Shown here: one piece after another, positions 27,201 to 30,469 of the stretch
Layout of the letters: every line of letters begins with the position of its first letter
How positions within the stretch are numbered: position 1 is the stretch's first letter
Origin: Ctena decussata
Taxonomy: Eukaryota > Mollusca > Bivalvia > Lucinida > Lucinidae
Direction of reading: 5' to 3'
Assembly (NCBI GenBank): GCA_963989385.1
Contig: OZ022502.1
Span: 53,747,454-53,811,453, forward strand
Length of the DNA: 64,000 nt
Notes under the pieces: generated by a model
Databases searched by the model: none
Seen by the model: only the letters and a program-made list of their open reading frames with translations
Told to the model about the DNA's origin: nothing
Made by a program: the position numbers and the translations under genes

Positions 27201-28883
27201 TTTCATTGGAAGGTCACCTTTAATTACTTTAACAGATGACTACATGATTTTTTTTTGTAAACACCTAAAGCTAAAAAAATGAAATATTTGATTTTCGATA
27301 TAGCGTAGGCCCAGATCCATCATCTTTAGCCGCCGTATCTGGATCTACAGTTGACTTTCCAGTCTTTGAAATCTCAGTATGATATAGCTTCTGTGAAACT
27401 TTTAATTTTGAAGACCTATATTTACCATAATGTGCTTAAGCACTAGGACACCTAAATCCATTAATTTTCCATTTGTCCCAAATGGAAAATTAATGGTTTT
27501 AGGTGTCCCAATATTTAAGCACATTAGGATAGTCATCTGCTAATTTGGCACTTAAGGGATAATGAATTGTCTTTGTGTCTTGAAACTGGTCTTATGCTTG
27601 TCAGAATGATTTGTAATGAGAAGCATTTTATAGAAATTTATAACAAGATTATACCGGTATAACGATAGCATTCTATCAAGACTGTCATCTTAGTTTGAAC
27701 TGGGCCGTGTAGCCCAGTCGACAGGGTGCCTGACTTGTAAGCCAGTGGTCCTTGGTTTGATACCTGGTCCGGTCACTTACTTTCGTTCCCCCTTCCCCTG
27801 ATTCAAGAAGGGCAGTTGTCAGTTACTGGTGAAAGTAAGTTCACTTACATGTAGTACTGGTTAACAGCCTAGGAGGTCTAAGCCTGCCCAGGAATAGTGT
27901 GGTTAGGTTAACTGACCATCCAGACATGACCATAGCTGTTTACCGTGGACGTTAAACATTAACACAACAACAACATCTTATTTGAACACTCAGTTATATT
28001 TGAACCAAGTTCAAGCCAGTCAGAGTCGACTGTAAACATGGAATTAAACGACTTGAGAATAATTATTTGTTTGAGAAAATCTGAAGTTTCTGTTGAAGGA
28101 ATTTCAGATTGTAATGCCATTGAAAAAATGGCAGAGCATGGCATACATTGTTTGCCATGCTCCAGAACCAATTGCATCATATATCTGTTACCATAGCAAT
28201 TAAGAGTTCATATTGATGTCTGTGACGTCATCATGATTTTACTCCGCCATAGTCCTAAGCACAGTAGTTGGTAATTCCATACTTGCTATGGTAACAGGTC
28301 TTTGGTGTCATCTCGCTTATAAGTCGAGAAGAGCATGGCATACAGTGTATGCCATGCTCCTCTCGAATTATAAGTGAGATGTAACTGAAATTCACACAAT
28401 TGAAAAGTATGATTTTCTCAAACCTATAATGCATTCTCAGGTCATTTAATTCTGTGTTTGTAATTCAATATTGTAATGTAATACTGCTAGTTTCCCTCAA
28501 GAACCGATATCAGTGGAACACTATTTCAAAACATCCCTAAGTGGGCTTGTTGATATTAAAAGGACCAGACTATATAAACAATATGTGAGCCGCGACACGA
28601 CAAAACCAACAATGTGGTCGTGCGCCCAGCGCAGACTCAGATCAGCCTGGGCATCCACCCAGTTTGATCAGACTCTTTGCTTAGCGCTTACAGGTAGCTT
28701 AGGGTCAAAGCTAGCTTCATGCAGACAGGGAAGACTCTGATTAGACTGGGCAGATGCCCAGGCTGATCTGAGTCTGCGCTAGGCGCACAACCACTTTGTT
28801 GGTTTTGTCATATCGCGGCTCATGTAAAGACACATGTATTAAATCTTTTCTTCTGTTCATTTCTTTGCAGGAAAAAGAGATAA
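3228..28883 (+). CDS. MRPS9: Mitochondrial ribosomal protein S9 (uS9m), ten C-terminal exons
   Basis: Component of the mitoribosomal small subunit; the conserved uS9 tail reaches toward the decoding centre. Ten exons (3228-3258, 9553-9632, 13258-13352, 13895-13970, 15462-15587, 18056-18098, 21574-21679, 24757-24926, 27107-27185, 28871-28883) join without a frame break into 819 nt, or 272 residues plus stop. Every intron is GT-AG with a compatible phase. The mitochondrial-specific middle part contains [15 protein letters not shown] and [15 protein letters not shown]. The uS9 domain starts near [20 protein letters not shown], continues through [18 protein letters not shown] and ends with [15 protein letters not shown] and FTWKKR, the family signature. 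Vertebrate MRPS9 is close to 400 residues, so roughly 120 N-terminal residues with the targeting peptide are missing, probably upstream of the window. Introns range from 0.5 to 6.3 kb and are filled with repeats. Identification is from remembered family sequence and is very secure. Confidence 0.95.
3856..3991. repeat. 136-bp inverted repeat
   Basis: The arms ATCAAACATGGTTTTTCATT and AATGAAAAAACGTGTTTGAT are reverse complements apart from small gaps, and the pairing continues through TGCCAGGTCCC and GGGACCTGGCA around a centre near 3925. Transcribed in the first MRPS9 intron it would form a long hairpin. Family not recognised. Confidence 0.75.
4394..6119. mobile_element. 1.7-kb element with inverted ends AGCTCTAGATAAGAGGG
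   Basis: The left end AGCTCTAGATAAGAGGG (4394) is perfectly inverted at the right end (6119), and similarity continues through ATAATTAGGGATAATTT for about 45 bp. The ends match those of the short fold-back MITE at 19294-19506, so this may be a longer relative. The interior has no transposase ORF. It holds a hairpin (GGCGGGCTGTAAGCCCGTC near 4442) and a palindrome at 5990-6060 (GACCCCTCATCTGAATCATC against GGTTCAGATTAGGGGTC). Confidence 0.65.
6225..9370 (+). repeat. 723-bp composite tandem array
   Basis: TTATACGCCCATTTTGAAGA-type hairpin starts fall at 6225, 7436, 8159 and 8882; the last three are exactly 723 bp apart. The first unit is 488 bp longer because the 5' part of the element is duplicated inside it. 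Each 723-bp unit fuses about 488 bp of the family ii hairpin element (start of the element with GTCCGTCCGTAAAC) with about 235 bp from half of the TAGAGCTC/GAGGGGTTACAAC fold-back MITE. The later units are almost identical. Short ORFs here are repeats, not genes. Confidence 0.9.
9553..9632 (+). CDS. MRPS9: MRPS9 exon ([20 protein letters not shown])
   Basis: 80-nt exon preceded by TTTTCTTGCAG and followed by GTAAGG. With the carried-in G it reads A-A-R-F-D-A-T then the conserved [15 protein letters not shown] block, and ends on a whole histidine codon (phase 0). Confidence 0.93.
9663..10310 (+). repeat. Dispersed 0.6-kb repeat, copy A
   Basis: Begins with an inverted repeat centred near 9755 (GATGCGGACAGGGATATCCC against GGGATTTCCCTCTCCGCATT) followed by unique-looking sequence with GTGACGTAACGTCAA and AGCTGTCCCAGCCCATGGGC. 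Both parts recur in the same order at 25263-25860. No coding capacity. Confidence 0.8.
10380..10560. repeat. Two adjacent fold-back hairpins (AATCTAGATCCATCTT family)
   Basis: Two palindromes in a row, centred near 10420 and 10515: AATCTAGATCCATCTT against AGATGGATCTAGATT, flanked by CTAAAACAATCCCAG and GAATGTTTTGG. Related copies are at 24645-24738 and 43245-43330. Confidence 0.75.
11044..11288. mobile_element. Fold-back MITE, TGAGCCGCGACA family, copy 1
   Basis: About 240-bp palindromic element: TGAGCCGCGACATGACAAAA at the left and its degenerate inverse ending CTCGTGTCACAGCTC at the right. Inner arms CAGATCAGCCTGGGCATCCG and CGGATACCCAGGCTGATCTG pair as well, so the transcript could fold end to end. 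No ORF. Confidence 0.85.
11437..11810. repeat. 0.37-kb dispersed repeat with internal hairpin, copy 1
   Basis: Shares its whole length with 20061-20408: TATCATATGACTTCGC at the start, GATTAAATATGCAAATTACA inside and AATACATGAGCACTCATGT at the end. Near the end an inverted repeat pairs TGAATTTATTAAACTCGTTG with AACTTGTTTAATAAATTCA. Confidence 0.8.
11945..12116. mobile_element. Fold-back MITE (GACCCCTCATTAGAAC family)
   Basis: Palindrome with GACCCCTCATTAGAAC against GGTTCTAATGAAGGGG around a GGTGAGA centre, outer parts ATTCTTATTTCTCA and AAATTATCCCTAAAT, ending near CTTCTTATCTGGAGC. A degenerate copy of the family whose full form is at 19294-19506. Confidence 0.7.
12235..12345. repeat. Short inverted repeat
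   Basis: AAAATAAAGCACACTGGTTG and CAGCCAATCAGTGTGCTTTATTTTT-like sequence are inverted around TCCGAGCATGTGCTCAGA, with AATCTCAAACT pairing with AGTTTGAGAATG. Hairpin of unknown family. Confidence 0.65.
12613..12850. mobile_element. Fold-back MITE, TGAGCCGCGACA family, copy 2
   Basis: Left end TGAGCCGCAACATGACAAAA, right end TTTTGTCGTGTCACGACTCA: 16 of 20 positions pair. The centre keeps TAGACCCTTCGCTACCC between the arms. Sits in the third MRPS9 intron in view. Confidence 0.87.
12997..13185. mobile_element. Fold-back MITE (GACCCCTCATTAGAAC family)
   Basis: GTGACCCCTCATTAGAAACG is inverted as CGGTTCTGATGAGGGATAAC, with ATTTTTCTTATTTCTCA upstream and CCTTCTTATTTGGAGCTCT at the end. It ends about 70 bp before an MRPS9 exon. 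Confidence 0.72.
13258..13352 (+). CDS. MRPS9: MRPS9 exon ([10 protein letters not shown]...)
   Basis: 95-nt exon between GTGTTTCAG and GTAAGT. It encodes a charged, probably helical stretch ([19 protein letters not shown]...) of the mitochondria-specific region and leaves two bases (CT) for the next exon. Confidence 0.92.
13490..13562. repeat. Short fold-back hairpin (AACAGTGTAGATCC type)
   Basis: AAACAGTGTAGATCCAGATG is inverted as CATCTGGATCTACGCTGTTT around a GTGGATTTATAAGC centre. Similar hairpins sharing the AACAGTGTAGA ends occur at 14831, 21734, 22240 and 39993. Confidence 0.7.
13637..13874. mobile_element. Fold-back MITE, TGAGCCGCGACA family, copy 3, abutting an MRPS9 acceptor
   Basis: Left end TGAGCCGCGACACGAGAAAA, right end TTTTGTCGTGGCAAGGCTCA. 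It makes up almost half of a 542-nt MRPS9 intron, and its right end lies 20 nt before the exon at 13895, so only the T-rich tract separates them. Confidence 0.88.
13895..13970 (+). CDS. MRPS9: MRPS9 exon ([14 protein letters not shown]...)
   Basis: 76-nt exon with acceptor TTGTTGCAG and donor GTAGGT. It completes a leucine codon and reads [20 protein letters not shown]..., matching the IGSRWL...EELEE block of vertebrate MRPS9. A fold-back MITE ends only 20 nt before it. Confidence 0.92.
14831..14896. repeat. Short fold-back hairpin
   Basis: AGTGCAGACCCAGATCAGAC and GTCTGATCAGGATCTACACT are inverted around CTCCAGTAGGAG. Nearly the same hairpin appears at 39993-40066. Confidence 0.7.
15026..15202. 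mobile_element. Tigger/pogo-like MITE with TA duplication
   Basis: 177 bp, ends CAGTAGAACTTCAATGGCTC and GAGCCATTAGTGTTCTACTG, flanked by TA on both sides. CAGT(c/a)GAAC...GGCTCGAAC ends are typical of pogo/Tigger-type elements. No transposase. Confidence 0.8.
15462..15587 (+). CDS. MRPS9: MRPS9 exon ([14 protein letters not shown]...)
   Basis: 126-nt, 42-codon exon in phase 0 at both ends, between CATTTTTCAG and GTAAGC. It encodes [14 protein letters not shown]...[17 protein letters not shown]..., aligning with the EEEFVQRFRRSV block of the family. Confidence 0.95.
15885..16130. repeat. Fold-back MITE (GGAGCAAATTCTTTCC family), diverged
   Basis: Carries TTTACAAAGGGGGGCAACTT, GGGGTCTACTC, TTGACCCCCTGTTGAG and the outer ACTTCCCCTGAAAGTGTACC end of the family. 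The centre of the palindrome is mutated. Confidence 0.6.
16256..17690 (+). mobile_element. Hairpin-ended element, family i, copy 2
   Basis: Starts with AGCTCACCTGAGCCGAAGG, GCTCACAGGTGAGCT and TATAGTATAGGCAGGCATC, then GTCCGTCAG and GTTGTCCGTCGTC. It ends CTCAGGTGAGC, hairpin GGACCAATGGTCC and TCTGGTTT. The interior is four diverged repeats of about 330 bp, each with GGTTGCTATGGCAACTTA and TTTCCATTGACTTGTATGGG-type segments. Little coding potential. Lies in an MRPS9 intron. Confidence 0.78.
17735..17920. repeat. Fold-back MITE (GGAGCAAATTCTTTCC family)
   Basis: Contains AAGGCGATGGGTACACTTTA, GGTCAACTCTTTAAAAGAAA and the inverse TTTCTATAAAACGAGACCCC with a partly deleted centre. It directly follows the family i element. 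Confidence 0.6.
18056..18098 (+). CDS. MRPS9: MRPS9 exon ([14 protein letters not shown])
   Basis: 43-nt exon after a long T tract and TTCAG, donor GTTAGT. It encodes [14 protein letters not shown] and one base of the glycine that opens the uS9 domain, the position where vertebrate MRPS9 reads DEQGMAFSKSEG. Confidence 0.9.
18141..18391. mobile_element. Fold-back MITE, TGAGCCGCGACA family, copy 4
   Basis: A diverged copy: TGAGTGTCAACACGACAAAA at the left, GTTTTGTTATATTGCCGCTCA at the right end (last 20 bases). It starts about 40 bp after the MRPS9 exon at 18056-18098. Confidence 0.78.
18415..18857. mobile_element. Tigger/pogo-like MITE, 443 bp, with TA duplication
   Basis: Ends CAGTCGAACTTC and GAAGTTCGACTG, perfect inverts, flanked by TA. 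The subterminal parts carry repeated GGCTCGAAC motifs. No transposase ORF. Confidence 0.85.
19068..19216. mobile_element. Fold-back MITE (GACCCCTCATTAGAAC family)
   Basis: GTTGTGACCCTTGTCTGAAC is inverted as GGTTAAGATGGGGGGTCACA around CACCTCATCGAGGTG; outer parts TTATTTTCCTCCAAAACATG and ACTCCCTGTTATCTGAGCT. Confidence 0.7.
19294..19506. mobile_element. Fold-back MITE, full-length reference copy (CTCTAGATAAGGAGGGGTAA)
   Basis: Left end TGCTCTAGATAAGGAGGGGT, then AATTTAGGGATAAG; the right half returns as AATTATCCCTGATACCCCTT and CTTATATGGAACTCTG. The centre is GTGTCCCCCTCATT... against AAATGAGGGGTCACA with GGCCGAGACGG in the loop. About 213 bp, palindromic throughout. Confidence 0.78.
19645..19869. 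mobile_element. Fold-back MITE, TGAGCCGCGACA family, copy 5
   Basis: Diverged left end, then AACCAGCAAAGTGGCATGTG; right end AACATTGTTGGTTTTGTTGT and GTCACGGCTA. It carries CTACCTCCATGCCAACAGCG at the centre. Confidence 0.75.
20061..20408. repeat. 0.35-kb dispersed repeat with internal hairpin, copy 2
   Basis: Second copy of 11437-11810, in the same orientation. The CTAGTGGATTAAATATGCAA core and the AATTTATTAAACTTGTTGGG hairpin are kept. Confidence 0.8.
20510..20635. repeat. Half of a GGAGCAAATTCTTTCC fold-back MITE
   Basis: TTTTACAAAGGGGAACAACT, GACTTCCTGTTTGCTCCC, TTCCAATGGGGTCAACACTT and AAAGAATTTGCT are present, but the mirrored half is missing where the copy 6 MITE begins. Confidence 0.6.
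20636..20846. mobile_element. Fold-back MITE, TGAGCCGCGACA family, copy 6 (left end lost)
   Basis: Starts inside the left arm at ATCAACAATGTGGTTGTGCG, immediately after a fragment of the GGAGCAAATTCTTTCC MITE, and ends TTTCTCGTGTCGCGGCTCA. It is therefore 5' truncated or was inserted into. Confidence 0.83.
21574..21679 (+). CDS. MRPS9: MRPS9 exon, start of uS9 domain
   Basis: 106-nt exon between TTGTGACAG and GTAGGG. It encodes [19 protein letters not shown] then [15 protein letters not shown]: the K-x-A-x-A-x-V motif and the G-x-G...I-x-(I/V)-N-G loop typical of uS9. Confidence 0.95.
21734..21806. repeat. Short fold-back hairpin
   Basis: CAAACAGTGAAGACCCAGCT is inverted as GATCAGGGTCTACACTGTTT around GATGCCGCAAAATTGCGGCATT, the last part a perfect inner palindrome. 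Sits 55 bp after an MRPS9 exon. Confidence 0.72.
22240..22312. repeat. Short fold-back hairpin
   Basis: AAACAGTGAAAATCCTGATA is mirrored by CATCCGGATTTTTCACTGTT around GGCTCATGATGAGCC. It is embedded in a second inverted context, AATTCGGACA upstream and TGTCCGAATT downstream. Confidence 0.7.
22421..22580 (+). mobile_element. Short tRNA-derived SINE with 13-bp target-site duplication
   Basis: The head resembles a tRNA, with TGTAGTATAGTGGATAACAC (A-box region), an anticodon-like stem CTGGA...TCCAG and a B-box-like GATCGATCCCC. The body has GAGACTTTAAACCGAGGTCC and ends GTGGGACGTTAAACCCGA. It is flanked by TTAATTTACTATG at 22408-22420 and 22581-22593. The body recalls the MetaSINE/bivalve SINE type from memory; superfamily not verified. 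Confidence 0.85.
22852..23982 (+). mobile_element. Hairpin-ended element, TATACGCCCGTTT family (family ii), full copy
   Basis: Starts TTATACACCCGTTTGAAAAA then CGGGACATACA (terminal hairpin). It ends with the arm copy CGGGCGTATATT, then CTCGCTTGCGGAGC and TCTTGT. The interior is diverged repeats of GCTCCCCTT...TTGGAGTAACCTCCCTTTGA type at about 150-bp spacing. No ORF. It is the family whose 5' end was amplified at 6225-9370. Confidence 0.75.
24170..24245. repeat. Short perfect palindrome of fold-back type
   Basis: TATTAGAATCGCCTC and the inverse GGGCGATTCTAATA with outer ACTATACAGTGTGACATC against ATGCCACAATGTATAGT. A 70-bp hairpin related in plan to the GACCCCTCATTAGAAC family. Confidence 0.65.
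24645..24738. repeat. Fold-back hairpin (AATCTAGATCCATCTT family)
   Basis: GACAATCCTAAAAATCTAGA and TCTGTCTTATAAGACATAGC pairs with ATATTTGGGATTATTTTGG. It ends about 18 nt before the acceptor of the MRPS9 exon at 24757. Confidence 0.65.
24757..24926 (+). CDS. MRPS9: MRPS9 exon, uS9 domain core
   Basis: 170-nt exon between CTTTTCAG and GTGGGT. It encodes [12 protein letters not shown]..., a D-V-K-A-D-V-Q strand, [18 protein letters not shown] and the helix ending in KDMGEKMRL. The G-G-x-x-G-Q-x-G-A-I-R loop is the most conserved piece of the whole uS9 family. Confidence 0.96.
25050..25142. mobile_element. Fold-back MITE (GACCCCTCATTAGAAC family), centre only
   Basis: GTTGTGACCCCTCATTAGAA is inverted as CCTAATGAGGGGTCATAACA around CTTCCCAACAGAGAAGG. 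The long outer arms are reduced. Confidence 0.7.
25263..25860 (+). repeat. Dispersed 0.6-kb repeat, copy B
   Basis: Same order as 9663-10310: inverted repeat (CCAATGCGGACAGGGAAATC against CCTTGTCCGCATAGGAGATC), then GTGACGTAACGTCAACG and GAGCTGTCCCAGCCCATGGG. Both copies are in MRPS9 introns, in the same orientation. Confidence 0.8.
25894..26132. mobile_element. Fold-back MITE, TGAGCCGCGACA family, copy 7
   Basis: Left end TGAGACCAGACATAGCAAAA, right end TTGTTTTGTCATGTTGTGGC. Inner arms AGACTCAGATCAGCTTGGGC and GCCCAGGCTGATCCAAGTCT are well kept. It directly follows repeat copy B. Confidence 0.8.
26448..26722 (-). mobile_element. tRNA-derived SINE, full length, 14-bp target-site duplication
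   Basis: Read on the - strand: a tRNA-like head with A box TAGCGCAATCGG (26700-26711) and B box within GGGTTCGAAACCC (26656-26668), then a roughly 200-bp body containing CAGTTGTCAGTTACTGGCGA and CCTGCCCAGGAATAGTGTGG, and an (ATCA)-rich tail. It is flanked by CATTAGATGGTGTA at 26434-26447 and 26723-26736, proving a single insertion. The anticodon-like loop reads TCATAA. This is the reference copy for five others in the window. Confidence 0.93.
26779..26955. mobile_element. Fold-back MITE, TGAGCCGCGACA family, copy 8 (right end lost)
   Basis: Left end TGAGCTGTGATACAAGAAAA; the matching right arm stops at GACTGGGCGGATGCA and the outer 50-60 bp are absent. Confidence 0.72.
27107..27185 (+). CDS. 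MRPS9: MRPS9 exon, uS9 C-terminal basic tail
   Basis: 79-nt exon between TTTCTTACAG and GTATGT. It encodes [18 protein letters not shown] then LKARKKFT, the uS9 signature (L-T-x-D-x-R-x-x-E-R-K-K). It leaves TG of a tryptophan codon. Confidence 0.96.
27700..27973 (+). mobile_element. tRNA-derived SINE, full length, + strand
   Basis: Same family as 26448-26722 in the other orientation. It has a GGGCCGTGTAGCCCAGTCG head, CTGACTTGTAAGCCAG anticodon-like arm and a tail of AACACAACAACAAC. The duplication is CATCTTAGTTTGAAC (27686-27700) against CATCTTATTTGAAC (27974-27987), one base apart, suggesting some age. The tail differs from the ATCAACC tail of the - strand copies. Confidence 0.9.
28041..28452. 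mobile_element. 412-bp TIR MITE with strong internal hairpins, copy 1
   Basis: The ends GAATTAAACGACTTGAGAAT and ATTCTCAGGTCATTTAATTC are inverted, with TTTGAGAAAATC against GATTTTCTCAAA inside. Two inner hairpins repeat AGCATGGCATAC...GCCATGCTC. No ORF. Confidence 0.78.
28586..28822. mobile_element. Fold-back MITE, TGAGCCGCGACA family, copy 9 (best preserved ends)
   Basis: Left TGAGCCGCGACACGACAAAA, right TTTTGTCATATCGCGGCTCA: 18 of 20 positions pair. It ends 48 nt before the acceptor of the last MRPS9 exon. Confidence 0.88.
28871..28883 (+). CDS. MRPS9: MRPS9 last coding exon (W-K-K-R-stop)
   Basis: After TTCTTTGCAG the last exon supplies 13 nt: the final G of tryptophan, then K-K-R and TAA. 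FTWKKR is also how vertebrate MRPS9 ends, which fixes this short terminal exon. The 3' UTR follows; the nearest AATAAA I see is about 670 nt on, at 29553. Confidence 0.93.
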
Positions 28884-28959
28884 GACTTCTCAGAGAAATT
28901 TACCTCATGGAGTTCTGTTGTGAGATGGACAATAAGTGAAATGATACCATGGTTATTGT

Positions 28960-29250
28960 ACCTTAAGCTGACTGGGTACACTTTCAAGGGAAGCAACTCT
29001 GTCATGTTCATTTTTGCCACTCTTCCCAGTGGGGATCAACTCTGAAAGAAAAGAATTTGCTCCCCTAGGAGCGCATTCTTTTCTTTCAGAGTAGATCCCC
29101 CTCTAGGAGCAATTTTTTTCTTTTATGAATAGACCTTTTTGGAAGTTTTTTTTTTGCCTAGGGAAGCAAATAGGAAGCCATAAAAGTTGACTCCCTTTGT
29201 GAAAAAGACTGAAAAACATGGCGGTGTACCCATATACTTTAAGTTAACTA
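28960..29250. repeat. Fold-back MITE (GGAGCAAATTCTTTCC family) in the MRPS9 3' UTR region
   Basis: GGATCAACTCTGAAAGAAAA and AGAATTTGCTCCCCTAGGAG pair with TCTTTTCTTTCAGAGTAGATCC-like sequence, outer arms GGGTACACTTTCAAGGGAAG and TACCCATATACTTTAAG. It begins less than 80 nt after the MRPS9 stop. Confidence 0.72.
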
Positions 29251-29552
29251 CGATACTGTAAGAAACAGTGTGGAGGAAAAAAAGGTTCTGTGGTTCATAT
29301 CTGAGATTCATTTATGATAATTTTGAGCCATACTGTGAAAATTGCTAACAGCTTGTATACTCGTACTGCATGCCTGTATGTGAAATGAGCTCAGAGCCTT
29401 CATGGTACATTCTGCATTTGGTTACAAAAGAAAAACCTCCAGGCAAGAAGGAAAGGCTCAGATTAGGCTACATGCACAGGCAGGCTAGCCAGATTGATTA
29501 CTGTTCTCGTATTACTACTACACTTCATGTATTGAGAGTGCTAGTGTTGATA

Positions 29553-29558
29553 AATAAA
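29553..29558 (+). terminator. Possible poly(A) signal of MRPS9
   Basis: First AATAAA found after the MRPS9 stop codon. A 3' UTR of about 670 nt that includes a fold-back MITE is plausible but unproven; a variant hexamer closer to the stop could be used instead. Confidence 0.3.
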
Positions 29559-29757
29559 TCAGAAAACATGGAATAGCAAGCAGTTTCTTTTCTCTTCATT
29601 CTCCATACCCTTATTTCATTGTTTGAGGGGCCACAACATGGTTGATACTTGATAGTGAAATGAAATTTATCCCCAGTCTTCAAAACACAAGAATATCTGG
29701 AGTTCTGAAGATGGTATATGCGAAAAAGATATATTAAGGCCAGCCTAATTATAGGAA

Positions 29758-29938
29758 TGAGCCATAACACGAAAAGACCAACAAACGGGCATGTGCGACC
29801 ATCAAAGACTCAGATCAGCCTGGGCACTTAAAGGGTAGCTAAGGTCTAAGCTACAGTCATGTAAGTGGATGCCAAGGCTGATCCGAGTCTTCACTGGACG
29901 CACATACCACTTTTTCCGTTTTGTTGTGTCATGGCTCA
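29758..29938. mobile_element. Fold-back MITE, TGAGCCGCGACA family, copy 10 (internally deleted)
   Basis: Left TGAGCCATAACACGAAAAGA, right TTTTGTTGTGTCATGGCTCA. About 60 bp of the centre are missing compared with the 240-bp copies. Confidence 0.78.
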
Positions 29939-29954
29939 AATGATTAATGATTTT

Positions 29955-30120
29955 AAGGTTAATGGATACACTTTAAGGGAAAGCAACCCTGCCATTCTTG
30001 TGCTTACCTCCCTTCTCAAAGTGGGTCAACTCTCAAAGGAGAATTTTTTTCCTTCAAGAGTAGATGCCTCTTGGAAAGATTTCGTTATCCAGGGAAGCAA
30101 TCAGGAAGTCACAAAGCTGA
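29955..30120. repeat. Fold-back MITE (GGAGCAAATTCTTTCC family)
   Basis: TTAATGGATACACTTTAAGG, TGCTTACCTCCCTTCTCAAA, GGTCAACTCTCAAAGGAG and TTCCTTCAAGAGTAGATG are recognisable; the centre is shortened. It lies between the converging genes. Confidence 0.6.
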
Positions 30121-30328
30121 GAAAGTTAAAAGAAAAAAATGGCAGAAATACTTGCTTAGCTTATATTCAAGGATGTTGTAAAAATCTGCTTCAGTTATTC
30201 ATGTTTAGGCGTAAGCGATAGATCTGTGTCTGCACTGTTTGCTCAGATCTATTCGTCCCAACATTAATTTTTTTTTATGGTAATAAGGTGACAAAGACTA
30301 AACAAGGACTAGACAATTATCTTTCATA

Positions 30329-30334
30329 TTTATT
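30329..30334 (-). terminator. Likely poly(A) signal of UTP11
   Basis: AATAAA on the - strand (TTTATT on +), about 50 nt past the UTP11 stop: a typical position for a short 3' UTR. Confidence 0.55.
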
Positions 30335-30382
30335 CACCTAAAAACAAACAATTATTACAATAATCTATTGATACACCAAGTG

Positions 30383-30469
30383 TTATCTTTTTCTCTGGAA
30401 TGTCCATTTATATTGAGCTGGGGCATCCTTAGTTTCAGCAGAAAGTTTGGTCTTCTCAGATTTTGTATC
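30383..30469 (-). CDS. UTP11: UTP11 last exon with stop (YKWTFQRKR)
   Basis: 87-nt exon, acceptor CTTATTTTGCAG. It encodes DTKSEKTKLSAETKDAPAQ then YKWTFQRKR and TAA. The family ends in YKF(Q/K)xxRKR, so the stop is secure. Confidence 0.93.
   Translation of the reverse strand, partial: DTKSEKTKLSAETKDAPAQYKWTFQRKR

Noticed and set aside
29865..30221. 118-codon ORF on the + strand between the genes
   Set aside because: It spans the end of one fold-back MITE and another; no protein-like pattern.
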